Below are positions 45,145 to 54,864 of a stretch of 64,000 nt of DNA, in pieces. Numbering within the stretch: the first letter of the stretch is position 1; every line of letters begins with the position of its first letter. The DNA lies in NCBI GenBank assembly GCA_949592205.1, contig CATIUR010000003.1:84035001-84099000 (forward strand), in the 5' to 3' direction. The notes under the pieces were generated by a model. That model was not told the origin of the DNA and made no database searches. It was given only the letters and a program-made list of their open reading frames with translations. The position numbers and the translations under genes are program-made. Source of the DNA: Helichrysum umbraculigerum. Lineage: Eukaryota > Streptophyta > Magnoliopsida > Asterales > Asteraceae.

Positions 45145-45314
45145 CTACTCTCCTTATCTCTTGAGAAACTTGTTGAAGAAGCATGCCCATTTGCGAATCT
45201 AAAGATTTTGAACCTCATCCCGCCACCAAACAAGCCCAGGGTTGAACTTCATTCTTCTCTGGCGGCTTATTTGCTCAAGGGTTATCCAGGAGTTGTTCTC
45301 AAGGCATTGCCCAG
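45145..45314 (+). pseudogene. Captured exon-like fragment, unidentified host gene
   Basis: A 56-codon open stretch (LSLEKLVEEACPFANL, later IPPPNKPRVELHSSLAAYLL, ending KALPR) reads like conserved protein and ends in CCCAG followed by GTAATC, a good splice donor. A pyrimidine run and GCTTGAAG precede it as a possible acceptor. I cannot name the gene. Placement inside CACTA F beside the GFAT exon suggests a second capture. Confidence 0.5.
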
Positions 45315-45842
45315 GTAATCTTCATTTTTTTTCGCCCATACTAGTAGAGTGGACACTTTTAATAAATTTACTTGTGAGATAAGTCTATTTGGATTATGTC
45401 TCATCTAACTGGTCAAACGAGTAAAATGAAAAAAAAATGGCTACACTCTAAAGGCGAATCTAACTGGTATGATAAAAGGTTGCTGTTATTGGTTGACTTT
45501 TTTTAGTCAATATATTGAGTCAATCTATGGACAGCTTAGTTTATTTGATAACCAACTATACTTAATGCTTGCTGTTGAGGTATATGGGAATATGGTCAGA
45601 TTGTGGGTTATGCCATGTTATATGATTGTATCTGGGTTGCATACTGTGATTGGGATAAGAAGGGTATGTAGGGAATGATTTTAGTCATAGAAGTGCAAGT
45701 GAGGTGGGTATGAACTCAAAATTTGGACAATTAGCCACTGTTAAGTAGGATGGGAGCAACGGCAGGGGTATGGAATGATTTGTAGTAAAGAAAGTATGGT
45801 ATTGGAGGCCGGAAATGGGTGGATTAAGGAGTTGTGGATAGA

Positions 45843-45908
45843 AGATCAGAAGATTGAAGATGTGAAGATCAGAGGATTGAAGATGTGAAGATCAGAGGAT
45901 TGAAGAGA
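45843..45908. repeat. 23-bp minisatellite, about 2.9 copies
   Basis: The unit AGATCAGAGGATTGAAGATG plus TGA repeats in tandem from 45843. Confidence 0.9.
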
Positions 45909-46212
45909 GAAGACTTGAAGATTTTTTGTTTTTTATGTTCCAGGATGAATTGTAAAAATGGTCATATTTGTGGCCATTTTAGATTTTATTTTTCTTTTTC
46001 TACTAGTGTTGGCCATTTTAGATTTTATAGGTATTATTGTAAAAATGGCCAACATAGGAGTTGGATTAGATTAAGGCTAGTAATAGGAGATTTTGTATGT
46101 GTTTGGGGCGTTCACTAAAAACGTCCCTTCAGGAATACCTGTCGTATATCTAATAAAATTTTGCCGGGGTACCGTCCCCTTTACCCAAAAAAATAAATAA
46201 ATAAATAAACAT
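45909..46212 (+). repeat. Possible 3' end of a non-LTR retroelement
   Basis: GCCGGGGTACCGTCCCC near 46163-46180 is followed by ACCC and an (AAAT)n-like tail at 46188-46210. A simple-repeat tail after a GC-rich 3' UTR end is typical of LINE 3' ends. Two AAAATGGCCA-type segments precede it. No reverse transcriptase frame is seen. Confidence 0.35.
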
Positions 46213-46384
46213 TTTGTTAACCTCTATTTATTGTAGTATACCTATCAAATTTTACATTTGTGACATAATCCACAAAAAGAAAAAAGAAAAACTGCATAAA
46301 ATGTTTCGAACTCTATTTAAAAGCTTAAATATGAACTTATATCATCATTATGCAAGTAAAACATACCTAATCTCAGGCAGTTGA

Positions 46385-46570
46385 ATAAACTCGAATGTAA
46401 AATTTGGTCACATATAATCACCTAAAGTGTAGCCATAAACATTATTTAGATACACATTTGTGATATGGTGTGGCTATTATAAATTCATATAGTGACATGA
46501 TCGTGCTATAAATAAATGTGACTATATACATTAGCTTTTGGCAAGCTAACACATGCTAAAGTTTAGACAT
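46385..46570 (+). repeat. Right subterminal array of F, part before gypsy G
   Basis: This is the end of a copy of the 408-bp unit also present at 57296-58110 (TTGGTCACATATAATCACCTA...GCTAAAGTTTAGACAT). G interrupts it after GACAT. Confidence 0.85.
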
Positions 46571-49001
46571 TGTAACACCCCCGAAATTCACTGTTTTGCG
46601 GAAGCATAGTTTGGGGTGTTACTAATCAAATATCACAGCACAAAGATAAACAGCAAACGACCTCTAAATGAGACGTTTTGTAAATTAGTTACATTCCATA
46701 GATATAATGTTTGAAAACTTAGTGTTTTCGTATACAAAATGTAGTTTCCCCTAGAGTCCCCGCGTATAGCGGGAGATTCTATTACATAATCGTAATCTAC
46801 AAAAGATAATGCTAAGAATCTCCGTTAATGCAGTTGTGTTGAAATCATGCGACTCTAGCTAAAATCCTGGAGTAATCCTACTCCATCCGGGTACCTGAGA
46901 AAACATGCTAAAAAGTGTCAACCAAAAAGGTTGGTGAATCTCACAGGTTTGTAAATAATATCGGCTTTGAACACGAGATTTCATTAGAAGTGCCCGTAGG
47001 CGTAAAATCAGCCATTGCAATCCAGCAATCGTAAAATCAGTATTTGCAGTCCAGCAAATGTAAATAAGTAAGTTTATACCGTTGCCATGAGGCTCATAAT
47101 CGAAGCTTAACCCGTAATAATATGTTTGCTCCCGTGACATGCTCGTAAGTGAGCAAGCATCTGTAACGAATAAGTTGTCACCCGTTTATACGTGTAAATC
47201 GGTACGTGGCAGCGCTACTGCCCCGGGTGGGGAGGGTCATTTCCCTAATGGATCCATTAACTACTGTTCGCGCTTAAGTCCATAACTAACGATATATGAT
47301 GGAGAGACTTCTGTAAATAGTAACAACTCATGCAATTCCGTTTGGTATAGTAAACAGTTTAGTACTTGTGTTCAAGAAAATAAGTAGCATGTATCTCCCC
47401 CAATAAGATAAAACAGTAAAAGTGGGGCCGTAAGACTCACCTGAGTCTTTGCAAGTACGTTTATATCAATAAACGAGTAAGTAATATCAACCGTAGGTTC
47501 TCCGAACCCGTAACCTTCAAATGCCTAAACATATAAAGTTAAGTAAGTAGATGTCTCGCAAGACCATCTAGGCTAGTTGTTTACACAACTCATTATGTCC
47601 AAGTGTTTGTTTAGTAATTCGTTTGTAGTTTGAAAACAAATATGGCCCGTTGGTGACGGTTTGTACTAATGATTCAAAGCGTTAACATTTATAACGCAAT
47701 TTAGTGAAGTTGTAATAGAAAGTATGTTCTATGACGTTTGTTAAGTCGTATGACATAAGTATTTGAAGTTGTGTAAGTTCGACACTTAGTAAAATCTGAC
47801 TTTTCAAGGTTCTGGTTTGTGCGACGTAGCATGCGACGTAGCATGCGACGTAGGGTGGTACGTAGGGAGGTACGTCGCATGATGCGACCTTCGCAAATCA
47901 ATGCGACGTAGGAGGCGACGTCGCTAATGCGACGTTGGTTCGGTTTGCGACGTAAAAGTCTACGTCGCTATGTGCGACGTCCGCAAGTTAATGCGACGTA
48001 ATAGGCTGCGTCGCTAGTGCGACGTGGGAATATCTGTGCGACGTAGGCCGTGACGTCGCTAAATGCGACGTTGGCCACAAAATGCGACGTTTTGAGCTAC
48101 GTCGCAGATAGTCCAGCGTCTCTGCGACGTAGCGGTCTGATCGGAATATGGTGGCCGGAAAACCGGTCGAAAAGCTTCCGTTTGGTCCAAATCTTTTACC
48201 CAACCCATTTTTGGACATTTTAAGCATATATAAACCATAAAAACGTAAAAATGAGTAAAAACGGAGAGTTTCGGGTTTTGTCGGGAACTTACGATTTGCC
48301 GAAATGAAATTCCGGAAAGATAGGATTGTAGATCGCGAAGTGGTGAACGTTTTTCTCTAAAGAGGTGGTATGATCCGGCGTCGTTTAGTATGTTTATTTT
48401 GCGGTTTTGTAAGATTTTTGGTGATGAAATGGGTTTAGTGGTTGGGAGTAAAAGAAAGAGAGAGAGAGAAAATAGAGAAGAAAATGAAAGAGAAGGTGGG
48501 GAAATGGGAGGTTATCCTCCCATTTTCCGGTCCCCGCACCCCGTGCGGTGTTCGTTTTCTCCGTCATTTAGGCGTTATATCAAGCAGTTATATTTTTAAA
48601 AGGTGACGAGAATGTTTTAAATGAAATACCTTGAAATTAATTAATTATAAAAACATTTGTCGAAGTATTAAAATTCTTAACTCGTGTTTAATATGTATTC
48701 GTTAAATTATTTAAATTGTCGTCGCGGTATTATAAATAATGTTTGTTCGCTGTGTATTTTATATAATAAAATACGTTCTCATTATTTAAGTAAGTTTCTG
48801 TCACCAACGTCAAAATAATTGTGTCGGACTCCGTCCGGTTAATTCGTACGATTTATCCAAATCGCGTAAAAACACACATATATATATAAATCAACTTATA
48901 TATATACAAATAGAGCCTGTAATTAGTCCTATTACATACTAATTACAACTAGTTACAATCAATTAGGCATAAATAATTATCCTAATTTAACAGGTGTTAC
49001 A
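46571..49001 (-). repeat. 3' LTR of gypsy G (2431 bp)
   Basis: Nearly identical to 54865-57295. It contains a GCGACGT cluster at 47819-48134, a TATA-like box at 47687-47696 and a GA-rich tract near 48450-48500. Small frames in it occur in both copies and look non-coding. Confidence 0.95.
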
Positions 49002-49014
49002 TTCTCCCCTTGTT
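49002..49014 (-). promoter_or_regulatory. Polypurine tract of gypsy G
   Basis: The minus strand reads AACAAGGGGAGAA directly before the 3' LTR. Confidence 0.85.
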
Positions 49015-49034
49015 AAAGAAATTTCGTCCCGAAA

Positions 49035-52000
49035 TTAGCTTGAGTGCACGGACGGTGCGTTGTCTGGGAAGAGATGTGGGTATTTCTGTCGCATTTGGTC
49101 TTCCCGTTCCCAGGTGAACTCAGGGCCGCGCCTAGAATTCCACCTGACTTTTACTATGGGAATACGACTCTGGTTCAATTGTTTGACCTCACGGTCCATG
49201 ATTTCCATAGGTTTCTCGACAAAATGGAGTTTATCATCGATTTGAATTTCGTCGAGCGGTATAATCAGCGTCTCGTCAGACAGACATTTCTTCAAGTTAG
49301 AAATGTGGAATGTGTTGTGTACGCTGCTAAGTTCAGCAGGAAGTTGCAGGCGATATGCCACTGGACCAATCCTTTCAAGGATTTCGAATGGTCCGATGTA
49401 TCTAGGATTTAGTTTGCCTCGTTTCCCGAATCGAATAACACCTTTCCACGGTGCCACTTTGAGAAGTACCTTGTCTCCTACCTGGAACTCAAGGTGTTTG
49501 CGTCTCACGTCAGCATAGCTTTTCTGACGGTCACGTGCGGCTTTCAGCCGGTTTTGAATACCAACGATTTTCTCAGTAGTTTCTTGAATGATTTCTGGAC
49601 CCGTGAGTTGGGATTCTCCTAACTCAGTCCAACAGACAGGTGATCGGCACTTACGTCCGTAAAGTGCCTCGAAGGGTGCAGCCTTTATGCTGGTATGATA
49701 ACTGTTGTTGTACGAAAACTCACACAACGGTAAGTGATTTTCCCAAGAAGTACCGAAGTCGACTACGCAGGCTCGTAGCATATCCTCCAGTGTTTGAATA
49801 GTTCGCTCGCTTTGGCCATCGGTTTGCGGGTGATAAGCAGTACTCATATCCAGACGAGTACCAAGAGATTTCTGTAGCGATTGCCAAAAGTTAGAAGTAA
49901 AACGGCTGTCCCTATCCGAGATGATCGAGGTAGGTACACCGTGTCGCGAGATGATTTCTTTGACATAGATGCGAGTCAGACGCTCCATCTTGTCGGTTTC
50001 CTTGATGGCCAGAAAATGAGCAGATTTCGTGAGACGGTCCACGATCACCCAAATGGTATCGCAACCACTCGAAGTTTTCGGTAGTTTGGTAATGAAGTCC
50101 ATGGAAATCTGTTCCCATTTCCATTGAGGAATTTCAGGTTGTTGAAGCAACCCAGAGGGTCTTTGGTGTTCGGTCTTTACTTTGGAACAGGTTAGGCATT
50201 TACTGACGTACAAGGCGATGTCAGCTTTCATGTTAGGCCACCAATACAACCCTTTGACGTCATGATACATCTTGTCAGAACCAGGATGTATAGAATATCG
50301 AGATTTGTGAGCTTCAGCCATCACCAAATCTCGCAAGTTTCCGAATTTGGGTAACCACACCCGGTTAGAGAAGTATCGAGTTCCATCGGGTTTGATTTCG
50401 AATTGTTTATCCAAGCCTCGCAAGGCTTCATTTTTCAAGTTTTCATCGTTGAGTGCTTCAAGTTGAGCGGTAAGGATTTGAGCAGGAAGCTCGTTATGAA
50501 TTGTCATAGAAAGTGCTCGAACTCGAAGGGGTTTCACTCGTTCTTTTCGGCTTAAGGCATCGGCAACTACGTTAGCCTTGCCCGGATGGTATTTGATCTC
50601 GCAGTCGTAGTCACTAAGTAACTCAACCCAGCGACGTTGTCTCATGTTTAGATCTTTCTGATCGAATATGTGTTGGAGACTTTTGTGATCGGTAAAGATA
50701 GTGCTTTTCGTACCGTAGAGATAATGTCTCCAGATTTTCAATGCGAAAACCACAGCACCTAACTCGAGGTCGTGGGTCGTATAGTTTTTCTCGTGGATTT
50801 TCAGTTGTCGTGAGGCATAGGCAATGACTTTTTCTCGTTGCATCAACACACAACCAAGTCCTTGGTGTGAGGCATCGCAGTAAACTACGAAATCGTCGGC
50901 GCCTTCGGGTAATGACAAGATTGGTGCACTGCAAAGTTTGTTTTTCAATAGCTGGAAAGCTGACTCTTGCTTATCAGTCCAATCGAACTTCTTATCTTTC
51001 TGAGTCAGTGTGGTTAGGGGAACAGCTATTCTTGAAAAGTTTTCGATGAATCGGCGGTAGTAACCAGCAAGACCTAAGAATTGTCTCACTTCGGTTGGAG
51101 TGGTCGGTGACTCCCAGCCCTTGATTGCTTCAATCTTGGCGGGATCAACATGAATTCCTTGGCTGTCAATCACGTGCCCGAGGAATTGAACGGTTCGAAT
51201 CCAGAACTCACACTTAGAGAATTTGGCATATAACTCTTCGTGTTTAAGAAGTCCTAGAATGGTTTTCAGATGTTGAGCATGTTCCTGCTCGTTGCGAGAG
51301 TAAATCAGAATATCATCGATGAACACAATGACGAATTTGTCAAGATATGGTTTGCACACCCGATTCATAAGGTCCATGAATACGGCCGGTGCGTTGGTCA
51401 ACCCGAATGGCATCACTTGGAATTCATAATGCCCATAACGAGTTCGGAAAGCTGTCTTTGGGATATCATTGTCACGGACTCGGAGTTGATGATAACCCGA
51501 CCGTAGATCAATCTTTGAGTAAACACTCGATCCCTGGAGTTGGTCAAACAGATCGTCAATTCTAGGAAGTGGGTACCGATTCTTTATGGTTAGCTTATTC
51601 AGCTCTCGGTAATCGATACACATGCGGAAAGATCCATCTTTCTTTTTCACGAATAAGACCGGAGCTCCCCAAGGCGAGGAACTTGGTCGAATGAACCCTC
51701 TGTCCAGGAGTTCCTGTAGTTGGTTAGACAACTCCTGCATTTCGGATGGTGCTAAACGGTAAGGGGCTCGTGCCACGGGTGCAGCTCCGGGCACAAGTTC
51801 GATTTGGAATTCAACTTGTCTAGGTGGCGGAAGTCCGGGCAAGTCTTCAGGAAAGACTTCCGGGAAATCCCGCACGATCGGAACATCCTCAAGTCGCTTC
51901 TCCTCCGACTTCTTCTCCGTTACATGTGCGAGGATGGCTTGATACCCTTTTCGTAGGTATTTTCTCGTTTTCAGACAGGATACAATATTCAGATTCCGTC

Positions 52001-53444
52001 TACCGGTCTCCCCTTGTAGGACTAAGGTTCCACCGGAGACAAGAGGTATGCGAACGAGTTTGTCATGACAGATGATTTCAGCTCGGTGCTTGGATAACCA
52101 ATCCATACCGACAATAATATCGAAGCTGCCGATCTCGACAGGGATTAAATCAATGGGAAACGTTTCGTTCGTGAGGTTAAGTGTACAGTTGTGTATGATA
52201 CTATCAGTCTCAATCAGGTTGCCATTAGCTAATTCTACAATGTATTTAGCATCTAAGGCAGTGGGAGTAATATCAAGTAAAGGGCTAAATTTCTCAGAAA
52301 TGAAGCTTCTATCGGCACCGGTATCAAATAACACAGAAGCAGTAAGGTCGTTGAGAAGGAACGTACCCGTCACGACGTTCGGGTCTTGTCTGGCTTCCCC
52401 AGCCTTGATAACGAATGATCTGCCGCGAGCAGGGTTGTTGTTTTTTTTCAGCTTTGGGCAATCTTTCTTGAAATGCCCTGTATTTCCGCACCCAAAGCAG
52501 GCCTTTGGTGCATTAGTGTTGGGGGTGGGAATGTTGGTTCGACAATCCTTGGCTAGATGCCCGAACCGCTTGCAGTTGGAGCAAGGGCAAGAACCGTCAT
52601 GGTGGCGGTTGCATTTGGGACAGTAGGGTCTGCTCCCGCTGTACCCTTTCTTCTCCGAAGTTCCAGATGAATAAGCCTTAATGTACTCAGGCTTTTTGTT
52701 GGAGGTTTGGTTGGATGAGTTGGGGTTACCTTCCCACTTGCGTTTGTTGTTTGCAGATGGGGTTGAAGTGGTGCCACGGCGGACAGAATTTGCCGTTAGT
52801 TCATGGGCCATACGGATGGCGCTCTGAATAGTACCCGGTTTGGAAGAAGTTACCAGGTCTTGGAGTCTCTCAGGAAGACCATCAACAAATTTCTCGATCC
52901 TCTTGTACTCAGGATCGACCATGGTTGGGCACAGAAGTGCCAGTTGGTGGAAACGGTTTGTGTATCCGGTGATGTCATCACCCTGCATCTTGTGGTTCCA
53001 GAATTCCACTTCTAGTTGTTTCAATTCATCCCTGGGGCAATACTCGCCCCTCAACATCTTCTTCAACTCCTCCCACGGGAGTTGGTAAGCAGTAGCAACA
53101 CTCACAGTCTGGGCATAAGTGTTCCACCAGGTAAGTGCGGTGTCAGTAAAAGTACTAACGGAGAACTTAACCTTATCTCCCTCCGCACAGTTGCAGATAA
53201 GAAATACAGACTCAACTTTCTCGATCCAGCGTACTAGACCGATAGCTCCCTCAGTACCTGCAAAGTTTAGAGGTTTGCAGTTCTGAAAGTCTTTGTATGA
53301 ACAAGGTTTAGCAGTAGTGGTTTCAGCGGCATCGCTGTTTCTCGAGGAATTTGGTGGAGTATTCCGAGCCAAGGCTTCAGTAACAGCCTGGGTTATAAGG
53401 GAGGTGATCTGGGCATCGGTGTACGGTCGTGTCTTTGGCGGCAT
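49035..53444 (-). CDS. gag-pol: Gag-Pol polyprotein of gypsy G, 1469 aa, intact
   Basis: One open frame from ATG 53444. Gag at about residues 50-220. Zinc knuckles near 287-300 (CSNCKRFGHLAKDC) and 315-328 (CFGCGNTGHFKKDC). Aspartic protease FDTGAD near 374. RT motif VFIDDILIYS near 710. RNase H starts at YCDASH near 855. Integrase HHCC near 1055-1095, then the DDE core with MDFITK, SDRDSRF and SERTIQ. The C-terminal KVRWNSRRGPEFTWE segment is chromodomain-like. It is close to the Gag-Pol of B in RT and integrase but differs in Gag and LTR, so it is a separate family of the same clade. Normal length, no break. The ATG follows a leader of about 1.4 kb holding another ORF. Confidence 0.95.
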   Translation of the reverse strand: MPPKTRPYTDAQITSLITQAVTEALARNTPPNSSRNSDAAETTTAKPCSYKDFQNCKPLNFAGTEGAIGLVRWIEKVESVFLICNCAEGDKVKFSVSTFTDTALTWWNTYAQTVSVATAYQLPWEELKKMLRGEYCPRDELKQLEVEFWNHKMQGDDITGYTNRFHQLALLCPTMVDPEYKRIEKFVDGLPERLQDLVTSSKPGTIQSAIRMAHELTANSVRRGTTSTPSANNKRKWEGNPNSSNQTSNKKPEYIKAYSSGTSEKKGYSGSRPYCPKCNRHHDGSCPCSNCKRFGHLAKDCRTNIPTPNTNAPKACFGCGNTGHFKKDCPKLKKNNNPARGRSFVIKAGEARQDPNVVTGTFLLNDLTASVLFDTGADRSFISEKFSPLLDITPTALDAKYIVELANGNLIETDSIIHNCTLNLTNETFPIDLIPVEIGSFDIIVGMDWLSKHRAEIICHDKLVRIPLVSGGTLVLQGETGRRNLNIVSCLKTRKYLRKGYQAILAHVTEKKSEEKRLEDVPIVRDFPEVFPEDLPGLPPPRQVEFQIELVPGAAPVARAPYRLAPSEMQELSNQLQELLDRGFIRPSSSPWGAPVLFVKKKDGSFRMCIDYRELNKLTIKNRYPLPRIDDLFDQLQGSSVYSKIDLRSGYHQLRVRDNDIPKTAFRTRYGHYEFQVMPFGLTNAPAVFMDLMNRVCKPYLDKFVIVFIDDILIYSRNEQEHAQHLKTILGLLKHEELYAKFSKCEFWIRTVQFLGHVIDSQGIHVDPAKIEAIKGWESPTTPTEVRQFLGLAGYYRRFIENFSRIAVPLTTLTQKDKKFDWTDKQESAFQLLKNKLCSAPILSLPEGADDFVVYCDASHQGLGCVLMQREKVIAYASRQLKIHEKNYTTHDLELGAVVFALKIWRHYLYGTKSTIFTDHKSLQHIFDQKDLNMRQRRWVELLSDYDCEIKYHPGKANVVADALSRKERVKPLRVRALSMTIHNELPAQILTAQLEALNDENLKNEALRGLDKQFEIKPDGTRYFSNRVWLPKFGNLRDLVMAEAHKSRYSIHPGSDKMYHDVKGLYWWPNMKADIALYVSKCLTCSKVKTEHQRPSGLLQQPEIPQWKWEQISMDFITKLPKTSSGCDTIWVIVDRLTKSAHFLAIKETDKMERLTRIYVKEIISRHGVPTSIISDRDSRFTSNFWQSLQKSLGTRLDMSTAYHPQTDGQSERTIQTLEDMLRACVVDFGTSWENHLPLCEFSYNNSYHTSIKAAPFEALYGRKCRSPVCWTELGESQLTGPEIIQETTEKIVGIQNRLKAARDRQKSYADVRRKHLEFQVGDKVLLKVAPWKGVIRFGKRGKLNPRYIGPFEILERIGPVAYRLQLPAELSSVHNTFHISNLKKCLSDETLIIPLDEIQIDDKLHFVEKPMEIMDREVKQLNQSRIPIVKVRWNSRRGPEFTWEREDQMRQKYPHLFPDNAPSVHSS

Positions 53445-53804
53445 GATTCTTCAATAAAAGAAATGAAGATACATGAGATTTTGTATGAGCTGGTAATTGT
53501 CACAGATGTACATGTATAAAAGCAGTAATACATAACATCAACATGGAAAATGACAATTAATGTGAGTTGAGATAACAAAGGATATCTGATAGATAAAGTG
53601 AGTTCAAAAGTTACATCTTACAGAGATATTACAAAAGGTGTCGGGAATGGTTACATCCGACTAGTTTATAGAGTAGTGCTAGATAGTCCCTAGATTACGA
53701 GGTAGATTACAGACAAAAACTACACTAATCTTAATGTAGATTAATTGGTTCCATTAGCGTGACAAGGCGGTCCACAGTTTGCTAGTCGATTGATTCCTTC
53801 TTAG
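53445..53804 (-). other. Spacer between leader ORF and gag-pol of G
   Basis: AT-rich, no gene. It separates the 158-aa ORF stop from the gag ATG by 360 bp. Confidence 0.5.
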
Positions 53805-54281
53805 TTAGGGTCCCTGGCCTTCGGATTCGTCTTCCGATTCCAGGTTCAGGTCGTGTGGGTGGTAGCGTGCCTCAAGCATGTCCCTGTATCTTTGAGTCGT
53901 GGAGCGGTACCTAGTCTCCTCCTTTGATTTCTTGCCCAAACGTTTGATCCACGTTTTGGTCCTACGGGTTAAGTTGGTGGCCACTTTCTTCCAGTAACGG
54001 ATCTTATCTTTGATTCGTGTAGGGACAGATCGGTTTGAGATTCTCAATCTTTGTTCATAGTCTATGCACTTACGCTTAAGTGCCCAATTTCGGCCGTCAA
54101 GTCCCACGGCCTGATCTCGCACTCTTTCATATTCTTCTATGTCGATGCCAGTCATTCCGAAATTCTGATTTTCGTTTCCCTCCAGCATGATTTCTTCTTC
54201 TGGTACGATGTCCTCATCGAGATACGTGTACTGGATTTGTTCCCCGTGGACTTGGTCACTATCAGACATGTAGTCGTCCAT
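53805..54281 (-). CDS. Extra 158-aa ORF in the leader of gypsy G
   Basis: Unrecognised. It starts with ATG at 54281 and is complete, on the same strand as gag-pol and between primer site and gag. The N-terminal third is acidic (MDDYMSDSDQVHGEQI, a D/E-rich stretch), the middle (about 80-130) is strongly basic (RIKDKIRYWKKVATNLTRRT), and the C-terminus is acidic again. No membrane segment or zinc motif. The charge layout could suit RNA or protein binding. Related element B has no such ORF. It could be a translated upstream ORF or a separate product from a spliced RNA. Being open in a young element gives little evidence of selection by itself. Confidence 0.6.
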   Translation of the reverse strand: MDDYMSDSDQVHGEQIQYTYLDEDIVPEEEIMLEGNENQNFGMTGIDIEEYERVRDQAVGLDGRNWALKRKCIDYEQRLRISNRSVPTRIKDKIRYWKKVATNLTRRTKTWIKRLGKKSKEETRYRSTTQRYRDMLEARYHPHDLNLESEDESEGQGP

Positions 54282-54849
54282 TTGGGAATTCGCGGCTTTG
54301 AGTTCTATAGAAATGACAGAGAGAGGATTTTAGTCCTTGGAAGTACGTTGCTTCCGGGTGTTAGATGTGATTTTCATAAAATCATTAGAGTGCGCCACAA
54401 GGTGGTGTGACGGTAATCAAGTCTGTCATGGTCGGTGCAAACCGCTGAGAGAAATTCGTAAGTGTCCCCAGGGAAACGTCGGCTATCTCTATAGCGAGTG
54501 TGTTTACGTGCGAGGCCTATTCACATATATAATAGCCTAGTAGTATAGTCAGCGAGTGAGGCCTATGTATGTATATACTCGTATATCACATAATAGCCTA
54601 GCGTATGTCTAGCACATAACAAGTAAGAGTCTCGGTTCTCTCGTGGTCAGAGTCTACTAACGTATTCCTGTTCGACATAACCATTTCAGACCTCACATCA
54701 TCTTTCCTTAATTGTACATAGTTGATCAGGCTATGTTAAATTAAAGTCGTATGATGTAATTCCTGAACCAATCATGCCTAATAAGGAAATACTGCCTAAT
54801 GGTCATAGTCTAGGCCCACTAAATGCAACCTAGTTCACTATAACCTTAG
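54282..54849 (-). other. 5' leader of gypsy G
   Basis: Between primer site and leader ORF. It contains two related GCGAGTG-GAGGCCTAT segments near 54495 and 54550 and nothing else I recognise. Confidence 0.5.
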
Positions 54850-54861
54850 GCTCTGATACCA
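54850..54861 (-). promoter_or_regulatory. Primer binding site of gypsy G (tRNA-Met)
   Basis: The plus strand reads GCTCTGATACCA, i.e. TGGTATCAGAGC on the minus strand, three bases from the LTR. Confidence 0.95.
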
Positions 54862-54864
54862 ATC

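Noticed and set aside
47701..48227. Arginine-rich frames RRTSLRTTLRRMLRR and others in LTR G (also 55995-56521)
   Set aside because: They come from the GCGACGT word array; their near identity in both copies only reflects LTR duplication.
49044..49412. Plus-strand frames opposite gypsy G gag-pol
   Set aside because: Antisense to conserved integrase and chromodomain-like coding sequence; shadow ORFs.
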